Assembly: GCA_019623805.1 (NCBI GenBank)
Contig: CP053680.1
Coordinates: 124,001-188,000 of the forward strand
Source of the DNA: Gammaproteobacteria bacterium (ex Lamellibrachia satsuma)
Lineage (GTDB): Bacteria; Pseudomonadota; Gammaproteobacteria; Chromatiales; Chromatiaceae
Length of the DNA stretch: 64,000 bases
Direction: 5' to 3'
Shown: one piece after another, positions 46,574 through 55,994 of the stretch
Position numbering within the stretch: position 1 is the first letter of the stretch
Layout of the letters: each line of letters starts with the position of its first letter
Position numbers and translations under genes: made by a program
Notes under the pieces: model-generated
Database searches by the model: none
What the model was told of the DNA's origin: nothing
Seen by the model: only the letters and a program-made list of their open reading frames with translations

Positions 46574-47242
46574 ATGAGCAGGATTCGGATCTGGATCCTG
46601 TTCCTCGCTGTCAGCTGCTGCGCCTGTGCAGCGCCGGCCAAGGATGCACCCACGCCGAGTGAAAGCGAGCCGAGCCATACGATTTTTCTGGTGAGCCACG
46701 GCTGGCACGCCGGAATTGTGTTGCGGCGCACCGACATCCCCGACAGCGTCTGGCCAGCACCTGAGGATTTTCCCGATGCACAATATCTAGAGGTGGGCTG
46801 GGGAGATAAGGATTACTACCAGACACCGGATTCCCACATGGGAATCATCCTCAAGGCGGGCCTGTTGCCTACCGCCAGCGTCCTGCATATTGTTGGTTTC
46901 AATGGCACTGTGCCTGCCTATTTCCCTTTTAGCGAGATCATTAAGATCGAGCTATCCTCTGCCGGTTTAGAGCATCTCTCACGCACTATTGCGGAAAGTT
47001 TCGCCAGGGACGAGGCAGGTAACGCCGTGTCACTGGGTCCCGGCCTCTACGGAAACAGCCGCTTCTATCTATCCAAAGAGGTTTACCATTTGTTCAACAC
47101 CTGCAACGTCTGGACCGCCCGGACGCTGCACGCCTCCGGCCTTCCCATCACCCCAGCAAGCACCATTACCGTGGAAAGTCTCATGTCCCAAGCGCGAAAG
47201 TTTGGAATGGTAGTGCAAGCGGGGCCGGAACCGTCGGAGTGA
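46574..47242 (+). CDS. DUF2459 family lipoprotein-like protein
   Basis: 222 residues. The N-terminus has a lipobox-like LAVSCCACA, so it is probably a lipoprotein or exported protein. The conserved FLVSHGWHAGIVL near residue 40, EVGWGDKDYYQT near 72 and TCNVWTARTL near 178 identify the DUF2459 (TIGR02117-type) family. The SHGWH and TCNxW residues (H, C, N) would suit a cysteine-peptidase-like active site, but no activity is established to my knowledge. It is divergent from glgC. Confidence 0.78.
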   Translation: MSRIRIWILFLAVSCCACAAPAKDAPTPSESEPSHTIFLVSHGWHAGIVLRRTDIPDSVWPAPEDFPDAQYLEVGWGDKDYYQTPDSHMGIILKAGLLPTASVLHIVGFNGTVPAYFPFSEIIKIELSSAGLEHLSRTIAESFARDEAGNAVSLGPGLYGNSRFYLSKEVYHLFNTCNVWTARTLHASGLPITPASTITVESLMSQARKFGMVVQAGPEPSE

Positions 47243-47336
47243 AGCCAAAGCCGTGGGTGAGTACCAATTTCACGACTTGATTCGCACCTTTAACTCTACC
47301 GCGAATAATTCGCCAGCAAGCCGGCCCTAACATCAT

Positions 47337-49940
47337 TCAAAACGGAAAGAGTCCACCGGTCTCAGGAATCCGGCGAATCCAGGGCTTGTAAGCAGCGAGG
47401 TCTGCGGGTAACTGCCTGGTGGCTGCCTTCGCCTGTTCCAGGGTTTCATAGTTTCCATAGAATAAGACGTACCATTTTTGTCCCTGGTGCTCGGTGTGGT
47501 AGATAGCGCTGTCGGCCTCGATACCTTGCTGCCTGACGAATCGCGCCAGGGATTCCCGCTTGTGAACCCCAACCACCTGCAGGGTATACTGGCCCAGTTG
47601 CTGAGCCTTTATCCACTGTCGGCCCTCCGGCGTCTGGGCAGCGGCAATAACCATCAGGTTTGGGGTGGTCCGTTCCAGGGCCTTTACCTTGCCGGTTATT
47701 TTATCTAGCTCTGCCTGCACCTGCTGCTGAGATGTTTTCAGCCTGGCGCTCTCCTGCTGTTTCTGCAGGTTTTCCTGGCTCAGGGTCTCCAGATTATCCG
47801 ACAGTCGATTAATCTTGCCGGGCAGCTCTGGATCCACGCTGGCCTTGATCTCATCCACCGAATGGGTAACCTGCGCTACGGAATCCCCCAGTTGGGACAG
47901 CCCCTGTCGCAACTCGGCCACCTCGTTTTCAAGCTTTGTCGAATCAATGGCAGGTTCACTGATAACGGCCGGTTCAGCCTTATCGACCTGCTGTGGCTCC
48001 TCAGGGGTCGTGGAATCCCAGAACAACAGAAACCCGAGGGTAGCGGTGATCAGCAGCAGCAACATCATCAGTAACAGCGATCTCTGCTTCAGGCCTTGGG
48101 TCTCATCATTCTGCTGCGCCTGTTGCACCTGCAGGGTTTCAGTCTTCTCCTGCAGTGCCTGATGCACGTTGTCCAGACCATCCAGCCGGTTATTTATATT
48201 GTCAGTCGGTTCGCTGTAGAGGACAACGACGTCGTCAAGCTGCTGCTGCAGTTCCAGCAGCCGGGTATCCTGGTCCTGCTGTTGTTCCTGAGTACTTCTG
48301 TTTGTCTCCTGAAGCTCAACCTTCAGCTCGTCAAGTCGGCTGCGTAACGCGTCGGTGATTTCCCTTTGGCCGTCAACAACCCCGTCAAGCTGCTGATGTT
48401 GTTCCAGCAGCCGGGCGTCGTGGGCATGCAGTTGTTCTTGCATGCTTCTGTTGAGCGCCTGAAACTCACCATCCAGACGGTCAATCTCGTTGTTGAGCCG
48501 TTCGCTGCCAGTACCCAGTGTGTTGACCCGTTCTTCTAAAGCTCCGGTATCTGTGACGGCCGAGTTAAGCTGCTCGTTGAGCGACACACCGACTTGCTCA
48601 AGCTCGCTGATGCGTCCCCGTTCTCCTTGCAGGGACTGCTCAAGGGAGTTGTTCCGCAGCTCCAGATCGTCGAGCCGACGATCTGTTTTCAAAGCCAGCA
48701 GCCCATGCAACTCTTCGGTCAGTGTGGCGAGCCTGTTGGAGAAGGTGTCGGTATGTTCCGTCTGGGTAACCGCGGCCTTCTCCAAGCCGCCGGTGCGGCT
48801 GAGAAAATCTTCGAGGAGGGAATGGTTGGCCGACTGTTTGGACTTTAATCCGTTGAGTTGCCGCTCAAGGGAGCGACACAGATCGCCCAGTTCCACCTTG
48901 TCCGACTTAGGGCCGTCGGCTCCTCCCACCAGTTCTGATAACTGCCGTTCCATGGCCTGCAGCTGGCTGGATAACTCGACGGCACTGCTTTCCAGTGTCT
49001 CGGTGCGTGCCTGGATCTCATCCCCGGCACGTTCCACCCGTGAAGTGGTCTCTTCCAAGTCGTGCAGCCGGGTGTCATTACCATTGGCCGGCAAGTCTTG
49101 GGATTGGTTGGAGAGGTGATCCAGTGCCTTCTGAAACCCGGCCATCTTGTCTGATAGCGGACTGAGATGCTGTGACTGCTGCTCTGCTAACGTGCGGAGC
49201 TCGTTTTCCAATACCCCGGTACGGTCGGCCAAATCATCGCGAGACTGACCCAGTAGTGTGGTGATGTGGGTCTGTTGCTTCAGGCTGACACCCATGCCAT
49301 CTGCATTGTCCCACAGAGTATTGAGGTCAGAAGTCAGTTTTTCCAGGTGCTCCTGCAGAGCGGGCAAAACCTCCACATGATCATTCAGACCATGGGCGAG
49401 TTCGTCCAGTTCCTGCTGTCGTTTGAGGATCTCGGAGGCACTGCTCTCCAGGGTGTTGACACGCGTCGTCAGCTCATCACCGGCACGCTCCACCAGCGAG
49501 GTGCTCACCTCCAGATCCTGTAGTTTGGCGGCCAGGCTTTCGGTGACCTGTACCAGTTCCTGCTGGCGTTGCCCCTGGGATGCCAATTCACCCCCCAGGT
49601 CATTATCCCGCTGCAGCACATCCAGTTGTTGTTGAACAGATGAGAGGGTTTTGGCAAGGTCGGTTTGCTGTTGTTCGAGCCGATCATCCGCCTCTTGCAA
49701 TAGCCGACACTTGTACGGCAATCCTTCATTCGCATCAGCGAGTCCCTGCAATTGAGACTGCAGGCTGGCCCTTACCCCCAACAGATCGCTGGCGTCGCGC
49801 CAAAGGTACTTGACCTTGCCCTTGAGTTTACTGTGGGCATAGGACTGCCGGTCGAGACGCATGGTTATCGTCTCGACCTTCTCCTTGAGCTGGTCAAGCC
49901 TTGTCTGGAGATCCTTTTTTGATGTTTTCTTCAGGGCCAT
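47337..49940 (-). CDS. Large coiled-coil membrane protein with C-terminal SPOR domain
   Basis: 867 residues. Residues 1-610 are a long, charged coiled coil with repeated L/V heptads and several near-repeats of the type ERAGDEITTRVETLESSA. One hydrophobic segment, SLLLMMLLLLITATLGFLLFW (about 613-635), crosses the membrane. After a second coil, residues about 785-860 are a SPOR fold (YTLQVVGVHKRESLARFVRQ and KWYVLFYGNYETLEQAKAA), which binds denuded peptidoglycan at the septum. The topology puts the coil in the cytoplasm and SPOR in the periplasm, like an enlarged DamX, suggesting a link to division. Confidence 0.8.
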   Translation of the reverse strand: MALKKTSKKDLQTRLDQLKEKVETITMRLDRQSYAHSKLKGKVKYLWRDASDLLGVRASLQSQLQGLADANEGLPYKCRLLQEADDRLEQQQTDLAKTLSSVQQQLDVLQRDNDLGGELASQGQRQQELVQVTESLAAKLQDLEVSTSLVERAGDELTTRVNTLESSASEILKRQQELDELAHGLNDHVEVLPALQEHLEKLTSDLNTLWDNADGMGVSLKQQTHITTLLGQSRDDLADRTGVLENELRTLAEQQSQHLSPLSDKMAGFQKALDHLSNQSQDLPANGNDTRLHDLEETTSRVERAGDEIQARTETLESSAVELSSQLQAMERQLSELVGGADGPKSDKVELGDLCRSLERQLNGLKSKQSANHSLLEDFLSRTGGLEKAAVTQTEHTDTFSNRLATLTEELHGLLALKTDRRLDDLELRNNSLEQSLQGERGRISELEQVGVSLNEQLNSAVTDTGALEERVNTLGTGSERLNNEIDRLDGEFQALNRSMQEQLHAHDARLLEQHQQLDGVVDGQREITDALRSRLDELKVELQETNRSTQEQQQDQDTRLLELQQQLDDVVVLYSEPTDNINNRLDGLDNVHQALQEKTETLQVQQAQQNDETQGLKQRSLLLMMLLLLITATLGFLLFWDSTTPEEPQQVDKAEPAVISEPAIDSTKLENEVAELRQGLSQLGDSVAQVTHSVDEIKASVDPELPGKINRLSDNLETLSQENLQKQQESARLKTSQQQVQAELDKITGKVKALERTTPNLMVIAAAQTPEGRQWIKAQQLGQYTLQVVGVHKRESLARFVRQQGIEADSAIYHTEHQGQKWYVLFYGNYETLEQAKAATRQLPADLAAYKPWIRRIPETGGLFPF

Positions 49941-50176
49941 AAGCTAAATATTAGATGATTTCTTAATAATGACTGCTAACCAATTAGAAATAAAGGGATT
50001 AATGAGAATATTTATGGAATATGGGGAATTGGGAAGAATAAACGCCCTTTTTCCTAAAATTCAGAGCTATTGGCCCACAGTTCCATTGCAATCAAGCTCC
50101 CCACCACCACGAGGAGTGGTACAGGGATGGACCGTTTAGGGACGTCTCTGGTGAATTCTTACTTCTCGCTTAGAAC

Positions 50177-52621
50177 TTAGTTGACTTTGCGCCTGATAAT
50201 GGTCTGTCCCCAAGGAACGATGCGCAACTCCAGAAATGCCGCAAGGCTATAGAGCAATACGGCAAGCAGAATCACCCAGGTAAAGCCCAGATGAATCGCC
50301 AGCAAGGTTGCCAGAATGGCACTTATTAGAGAAGCGCAGCCATTGACACCCCATGCCCAGGGCAGCAGATGGGGGGCATATCCGGCAACATGAGCCAATC
50401 CCAGAGGGAATGGCATCCCCATGCAGAATGCCAAGGGTGCTATCAGTACCAGGGTTATCACCACTTTTGCCACATCCGGCAGGACTGCCAGCCAGATGAA
50501 CAGGGGTGGCAGCAGCCACAGGTAGCCCAGAGCGATTACCCCAAGAGTCAGGATAACTGGCGGAAGCGGTCTGTTTCTTCCCTGCTTGAGCAGATGTCCC
50601 GCATACTGGCTGCCAATGCCTGAAAAGATCAGAAAACCACAAAGAACAACGGCAACAGCGTAAATAGGGTTTGCGAGAAAGAGCATGAATTTCTGAATAA
50701 AGGCGATCTCAATAAACAGGAAGGCGAGGCCGATAGCCGTAAAATAGATCACTACCTTCCATGGATAGTTCTTCTCAATTTTTCTCTTCTCTCTCTTCAG
50801 AAACCAGAGCGGCAACAGTATCAAAACGAGACTGGCGAAAAGCGCCTGCAACAGAGTAAGAATAAGCACCGGATAGCCAAGATCCAGTAAGGTTACCCCA
50901 CCTTGTCTGTACAGCGGCAGGATCTCTGAGAGAGTCGACCATTTGAAGAAATGAAAAAAATAGGGCCGATCATCGGTGGCTGGGCGGATGTCAAATTTAT
51001 AGTCGGAAATAAAACGTGCCGGGTCATCTCCAAGCAGTGCTGTGACGCCTTGATAGTAGTACGGTTCCTGCAAAATATTATATGTGTTGATCTGCTCCGG
51101 AGTAATGCCTGGATAGAAAACCAGATCAAATGACCGGGCATCACAAAATGAGATCAACTGGCGAATCTCCTGTTCAGTAAATGGGCCATTTTTGATCACC
51201 AGCACCGATGTGTTCCATCCCCTGATCATAACCAGCTGATCACCTGGGTTTGAAACACCGGACAGACGCAGTGCTTCGACAGCTGTGGCAAAGAGTTTCA
51301 ATCCACCCTTGGGTGGCAATTTGACCCAACGGGTAATCGAAAGCAGGCCACCCTCCCGCAAGTGATCCAGATACGCCTTTATCCCCTCCCGGGTATAGAG
51401 ATAGTTTTCATTGAGCGCATAGAGACCAGCGGATGAGGCGGCAGCAGAATCCAGAAGTGAGAGTTGAATGAGGTCGTACTTCTCCCGGCTGCCGGCAACG
51501 AATCCCCGTGCATCTGAGATATGGATCCGGATTTTCTCCTGCAACAAAGACCATCCGGAGAAGCCGCCATAGGCGTGTTGAAACAAGCTGGCAATTTGTG
51601 GATTCACCTCCACGGCATCTATTTGATCAGCGCCAAAGAATTCAGCCTGCAATATGTCACTGCCACCCCCCATACCCACGATCAGAACCTTTTCTATCTC
51701 TCTGAGGTGATAAGGCAGGGCCGAACCCAGGTAATCGAGATAAACCAGTGACTCCCTGTTACCGTCGTAGCGGGTGATGGCACCGGGGCCATCACCATCG
51801 ACAAACAGGCCGAACTGTGGAGGGGGTTCAACGCTGCTGTTCAGACTCATCCCAGGGGCCAGGCGTAGCGGGGTTTCCCGGCTCTCCAACAGCGTCACCA
51901 GACCAAGCGGACTGCTGTGTTCCTCCTTCACCATGGTGCCGCTGATTAGCAGTGTCTGTTTGAGAGCTTTGTATTCCGACATATTCGGTACTAGCCACTG
52001 CTCCGGCAGAAACAGGAAAGCCAGCAGCAGGACAGCCACCCGCTTGCGCTGCGCTAACCGGCTCTCAAACGCGGCAACGACTGATGCCAACAGACCAGCA
52101 ACCGCAATCAGTTGCAGAACATCGGACGGTTTCAGCAGATAGAGCGCAATGATCACACCCAACGCACCAAATCCGGCCCCCAACAGGTCAAACGCATAAA
52201 TCTTAGGAATCTGTTGATTGAACTTGATAAAACTGAGGCAGATTGCATTGGCTGCGAAAAAAAATGGAATGAGCAGTAACAGATAGTTCAATAACAGAAA
52301 CAGCCACTGGCCAGGGTCCCAGATTATCTCAAGAGTATTAAAGGGGATCAGTTGGGCCAGCAGGTAGCAACCGATGCTGCTGAGTCCAAAAAAGGTGGTA
52401 TTGGCAACGAATGCGTCCGCGAATCTGGGCATCAACCGCTGACGTGTAAGAAAAAGAAAGGTGCCACTTGCGCCATAACCCAGCAGCGCCATGCTGATCA
52501 CCATGTAGGCAAAATGATGCCACTGAATAATCGAAAAAAGCCGCATCAGCAGCACTTCATAGGCCAGCGCAGCAGCTGAGATGATGAAGACTGAAAAATA
52601 GGGCGGCCTGGGGCGCAACAT
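50177..52621 (-). CDS. Polytopic membrane protein with spermidine-synthase-like domain
   Basis: 814 residues. An N-terminal membrane block of about six helices (1-220) is followed by a Rossmann-fold domain with KVLIVGMGGGSDIL near residue 311, ADQIDAVEVNPQI and YDLIQLSLLDSAAASS, the pattern of polyamine-synthase-like methyltransferase folds. The usual catalytic DxxDP motif is not seen. A second block of six to eight helices ends the chain. Homologs are annotated as spermidine synthase-like without known reaction. It is 14 bp downstream of pcm on the same strand. Confidence 0.75.
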   Translation of the reverse strand: MLRPRPPYFSVFIISAAALAYEVLLMRLFSIIQWHHFAYMVISMALLGYGASGTFLFLTRQRLMPRFADAFVANTTFFGLSSIGCYLLAQLIPFNTLEIIWDPGQWLFLLLNYLLLLIPFFFAANAICLSFIKFNQQIPKIYAFDLLGAGFGALGVIIALYLLKPSDVLQLIAVAGLLASVVAAFESRLAQRKRVAVLLLAFLFLPEQWLVPNMSEYKALKQTLLISGTMVKEEHSSPLGLVTLLESRETPLRLAPGMSLNSSVEPPPQFGLFVDGDGPGAITRYDGNRESLVYLDYLGSALPYHLREIEKVLIVGMGGGSDILQAEFFGADQIDAVEVNPQIASLFQHAYGGFSGWSLLQEKIRIHISDARGFVAGSREKYDLIQLSLLDSAAASSAGLYALNENYLYTREGIKAYLDHLREGGLLSITRWVKLPPKGGLKLFATAVEALRLSGVSNPGDQLVMIRGWNTSVLVIKNGPFTEQEIRQLISFCDARSFDLVFYPGITPEQINTYNILQEPYYYQGVTALLGDDPARFISDYKFDIRPATDDRPYFFHFFKWSTLSEILPLYRQGGVTLLDLGYPVLILTLLQALFASLVLILLPLWFLKREKRKIEKNYPWKVVIYFTAIGLAFLFIEIAFIQKFMLFLANPIYAVAVVLCGFLIFSGIGSQYAGHLLKQGRNRPLPPVILTLGVIALGYLWLLPPLFIWLAVLPDVAKVVITLVLIAPLAFCMGMPFPLGLAHVAGYAPHLLPWAWGVNGCASLISAILATLLAIHLGFTWVILLAVLLYSLAAFLELRIVPWGQTIIRRKVN

Positions 52622-52635
52622 AGAACCCTGAAAAG

Positions 52636-53382
52636 TCAGTGATCCCCCGTCAGCGGCACGAAACGCACTGGTAGGATCTGGTGAGTGATTATTTTCCCCT
52701 GTTCCGTCTTCTCAATCAGCACCAACTGCTGAACCATAAAATGGCCTCCCACCGGGATCACCATGCGCCCGCCGGATTTCAGCTGCCTGATGAGGGGAGG
52801 TGGAATATGACTGGAAGCAGCGGTAACCAGAATGGCATCAAAAGGAGCATGCTCCTCCCATCCATAGTATCCATCTCCCACCCGTGGCGTTATATTGTCA
52901 TAACCCAGCCGGTGAAAGCGGTCTGCCGCCTGCTCGCCAAGCTCCTCGATGATCTCTATGGTATAGACCTTGTCAATCAATTCGGCGAGTACTGCAGCCT
53001 GATAACCGGAACCCGTACCTACCTCAAGTACCTTCTGCTCCGGATCCGGATGCATGAGGTCAGTCATCAAGGCTACGATATAAGGCTGAGAGATCGTCTG
53101 TCCCTGCCCGATCGGTAATGGACGGTCTTCATAGGCTGACGATTTTACCGCATCCGGCACAAACTCATGACGCGGGACAGTGCCCATTGCTTCCATCACA
53201 CGCGGGTCCAACGCCTCTTTATCTATATAATCAGCAGTTCTTAAAGCAGATGCCTCAATAACCTCCACCATAGCCTGTCGCTGGGTGGGATAGTCCTTTT
53301 CCCCGGAATCGACAACACCCGAGCAGGTGATTAGCAGGATACTCATCATCCACAAACGGGCAGATCTCTTTCCAGTAAGCAT
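52636..53382 (-). CDS. pcm: Protein-L-isoaspartate O-methyltransferase, lipoprotein-like signal
   Basis: 248 residues, about 40 longer than E. coli Pcm at the N-terminus. The extension reads SARLWMMSILLITCSG, a lipoprotein-type signal with a cysteine at residue 20. The enzyme core has GQGQTISQPYIVALMTDLM near residue 95, the SAM motif VLEVGTGSGYQAAVLAEL near 118 and VGDGYYGWEEHAPFD near 165. It methylates isoaspartyl residues for repair. Envelope location is inferred from the signal alone. It is followed closely by the spermidine-synthase-like gene. Confidence 0.88.
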   Translation of the reverse strand: MLTGKRSARLWMMSILLITCSGVVDSGEKDYPTQRQAMVEVIEASALRTADYIDKEALDPRVMEAMGTVPRHEFVPDAVKSSAYEDRPLPIGQGQTISQPYIVALMTDLMHPDPEQKVLEVGTGSGYQAAVLAELIDKVYTIEIIEELGEQAADRFHRLGYDNITPRVGDGYYGWEEHAPFDAILVTAASSHIPPPLIRQLKSGGRMVIPVGGHFMVQQLVLIEKTEQGKIITHQILPVRFVPLTGDH

Positions 53383-53540
53383 TTCCCACCACGCCTTGGT
53401 AGAGAATAGGGCTACACATAAATTATAGTCGTAATCTATTTATCGGGAGTACTTCGTGAAGTAACAATTCGCCATGGACAGGACCAGTCTCTCAACACTG
53501 TCATTAGATTAGGTTATTGATAGGTGATAAGTTGAATATT

Positions 53541-54170
53541 TCAATTTTCGCCCGGCTTGGAAATAGTATTTATCAGATCCACCACAATCCTGGAATAGAT
53601 TTTTGATAAAACCTCATTCATGGTACGGACCGAGGCGAGCACAGAGGTATTATCAGGCTGGTTTATTTCTGAATAGTCATGGATGAACAGAGGCCGCCTA
53701 TCACCATCAGAAATTATCTCCATCCGAAGTGTCACGCGTACCTCCACCCCACCATTTTCAAGCAACATACGTTCGAACTTTTTTAATTCAACACGCAAAT
53801 GGTAGTCACCAAATGTAGACCTCATGTCGGTTGCTACATGCTGGGCGAGATTAACCTTCCTAAGGTAGGTGACAAATTGCTCACGGATCAGAGAAGCCGG
53901 CGAGTCCGTCCAGTGATGATAGTGGTGCTGCATCAGGGCTTCTGGAGAGACTTCATAGCTATACAATAATGCCCGCTCACTTAAGATGCCAGATGCCTTA
54001 ATCCGATCCACAATTAACGAGCCAAATATCTGTAGCTCATCAAATTGATGTTGTGGCTTCGATTCTACAAGACGGTAAAAGTGGTTTTCCGGCACTGGTT
54101 TTGTAGAAGCACACCCAGCAGCGATGAGGGCAATGATGCAGCACCCCCAGGTTAGAAGTAACCTATTCAT
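53541..54170 (-). CDS. ABC-type transport auxiliary lipoprotein
   Basis: 209 residues from the ATG at 54168-54170, overlapping the MlaD-like gene by 8 bases. IIALIAAGCAST is a clear lipobox with cysteine at about residue 20. The rest is the mixed alpha-beta PqiC/LptE-like fold (ALLYSYEVSPEALMQHHYHHW and RVELKKFERMLLENGG). Such lipoproteins sit in the outer or inner membrane and help MCE complexes bridge the periplasm. It is the last gene of the seven-gene Mla-like operon. Confidence 0.78.
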   Translation of the reverse strand: MNRLLLTWGCCIIALIAAGCASTKPVPENHFYRLVESKPQHQFDELQIFGSLIVDRIKASGILSERALLYSYEVSPEALMQHHYHHWTDSPASLIREQFVTYLRKVNLAQHVATDMRSTFGDYHLRVELKKFERMLLENGGVEVRVTLRMEIISDGDRRPLFIHDYSEINQPDNTSVLASVRTMNEVLSKIYSRIVVDLINTISKPGEN

Positions 54171-55152
54171 TGCTTGATCCAACCTCACGCGGTGGTTTAC
54201 TCCCCAGAAGCAGTCCCGGGTTATCTCTTATTTCACGACTGAATTCATTCATGTGACGGGAGGAAGCCTCAAGGTTGTGTAATATCGTTTCGGTATAATC
54301 AGCGACAGTTTCCAGCGAAGCTTTAAGAGCAAGCACAGATTTTCGAAGGTCGACTCGGTTTTCAGAAACAGAATCCTGAGACTCTTCCATCAATGAATCC
54401 ACCGACTTAACTGTTTCACTGGACTGTTCAAGCAAGACATCCACTGCTTTCCTGGTTTGCAACAGTCCTTGGGAAAGTTCCAGAAGATTGGCTGTCATCT
54501 CCTCGCCATTCTCAACCGCCCTGGTTACCTTCATCTCTACATTTTCATTCAAAATTCGAGGAATTCGATCGGCCCCTGTCTGAAGTGTCTCAACAAGCCG
54601 ACTAAGATCATCAAATATCTGCGGAAGATTACTGTCGACCTGATCACCCATTGCAGATACAAGGGAATTAATATTTTCAAGCAGGGGTTTCACACTGCCC
54701 GATATCAAGCCACTTGTCTCACTTGCAACACTATTTATGGCCTTGAAGACATCGACCTCCTGGAGCCCCTGTAATTCAGAACCGGTGGCCAGGTATTGGT
54801 TGCTATCACCCTCCTCAATATTGATTACGGTTTCTGCCAACAGCCCTTCGGAGTATATTCTGGCGACACTATTTGTCGGAATTTTCCAACCGTCCCGAAT
54901 CATAATGGTGACGCGATAGTGAGTTTTGCCTTCCTGCTTATAAGGCTCGATTTTAGAAACCGACCCAAGTTTATAGCCTTGGTAAGTGACCGGAGTACCT
55001 TCATTCAACCCACTGACGTTAAGATAGTTAGTATAATAATGGTCATTCTCCCCCACGCCTCCCGTCAATCGATAAAGTGCATAGAGCATTAGCGTAAACC
55101 CAACCAATACAACTGAGCCCACCATCAGGTAGTTCACGTTATCCCGTTTCAT
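54163..55152 (-). CDS. mlaD: MCE-domain protein, MlaD family
   Basis: 329 residues. One transmembrane helix (residues 8-27) is followed by the MCE domain (about 38-115), with LNVSGLNEGTPVTYQGYKLGSV and a GLLAETVINIEEG strand. The remaining 200 residues are helical, longer than in E. coli MlaD (183 in total), and may form a periplasmic tube. It binds phospholipid between inner membrane and carrier. Its ATG overlaps the MlaF stop by 4 bases. Confidence 0.88.
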   Translation of the reverse strand: MKRDNVNYLMVGSVVLVGFTLMLYALYRLTGGVGENDHYYTNYLNVSGLNEGTPVTYQGYKLGSVSKIEPYKQEGKTHYRVTIMIRDGWKIPTNSVARIYSEGLLAETVINIEEGDSNQYLATGSELQGLQEVDVFKAINSVASETSGLISGSVKPLLENINSLVSAMGDQVDSNLPQIFDDLSRLVETLQTGADRIPRILNENVEMKVTRAVENGEEMTANLLELSQGLLQTRKAVDVLLEQSSETVKSVDSLMEESQDSVSENRVDLRKSVLALKASLETVADYTETILHNLEASSRHMNEFSREIRDNPGLLLGSKPPREVGSSNE

Positions 55153-55973
55153 AATCCAGCCAGATCATCCGTTAGTCTTTGTAAATACTCATCCGGGTTG
55201 ACGATGACATCTTCTGATTTGCGATTCAGCAGATTCTGCACCCGTTGATTATCACTGCTTTTCACCTCATCCACGGTGCCGAGAATGAGTACCTTTCCTT
55301 TATCCAATACCAGTATTCTGTCAGCAATACGAAATGCACTGTCCAATTCATGGGTTACGACGACAATAGTAACCTTCATGGCATCACGCAACCGCAGTAT
55401 CAACTCGTCAAGATCGGCTGAGACCACAGGGTCGAGTCCAGCAGACGGTTCATCGAAAAACAGTAAGCTCGGATCCATAACAATCGCGCGGGCCAGTGCC
55501 GCTCGCTTGACCATGCCTCCAGAAAGTTGTGAAGGCATCAATTTTTCAAACCCGGCCAGATTAACCACCTCCAGTTTCATGCGTGCCATTATCCTGATGG
55601 TATTCTCATCCAATCGGGTATGTTCACGCAGCGGAAAAGCAACGTTTTCTTCCACGTTCAAAGAGTTAAAAAGTGCACCATTCTGAAACGAAACCCCCAT
55701 GCGCTGACGTATGGCATGCAGTTGCGGGGCAGAGAGCTTGTTCGGGTCTTTTCCAAACAAACGAATAGCGCCTGCAGCAGGTTTGTTCAATGCCAGCATA
55801 TGGCGCAGTAGTGTTGATTTTCCTGAGCCGCTTCCCCCCATGATGACCATTATTTCACCGGCCAGAACCTGAAGGTTTACCTGATCAAGTATTTTACGTG
55901 TGCCGTAATAGGTCACAAGATCCTGAACATCGATGACCGACTCATCTTTGGTGGATTCAGATTCCACTACCAT
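55149..55973 (-). CDS. mlaF: Lipid-transport ABC ATPase, MlaF family
   Basis: 274 residues. Walker A GGSGSGKSTLLRH near residue 46, Q-loop SFQNGALFNSLNVEENVAFPL, signature LSGGMVKRAALARAI near 150 and Walker B LLFFDEPSAGLDPV near 172, ending with the H-loop VTHELDSAF. The motif order and the GALF segment after the Q-loop are those of MlaF/Ttg2A ATPases. It energises lipid movement through MlaE and MlaD. Confidence 0.92.
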   Translation of the reverse strand: MVVESESTKDESVIDVQDLVTYYGTRKILDQVNLQVLAGEIMVIMGGSGSGKSTLLRHMLALNKPAAGAIRLFGKDPNKLSAPQLHAIRQRMGVSFQNGALFNSLNVEENVAFPLREHTRLDENTIRIMARMKLEVVNLAGFEKLMPSQLSGGMVKRAALARAIVMDPSLLFFDEPSAGLDPVVSADLDELILRLRDAMKVTIVVVTHELDSAFRIADRILVLDKGKVLILGTVDEVKSSDNQRVQNLLNRKSEDVIVNPDEYLQRLTDDLAGL

Positions 55974-55994
55974 GTTTTTTACTCATTTCTTTAT

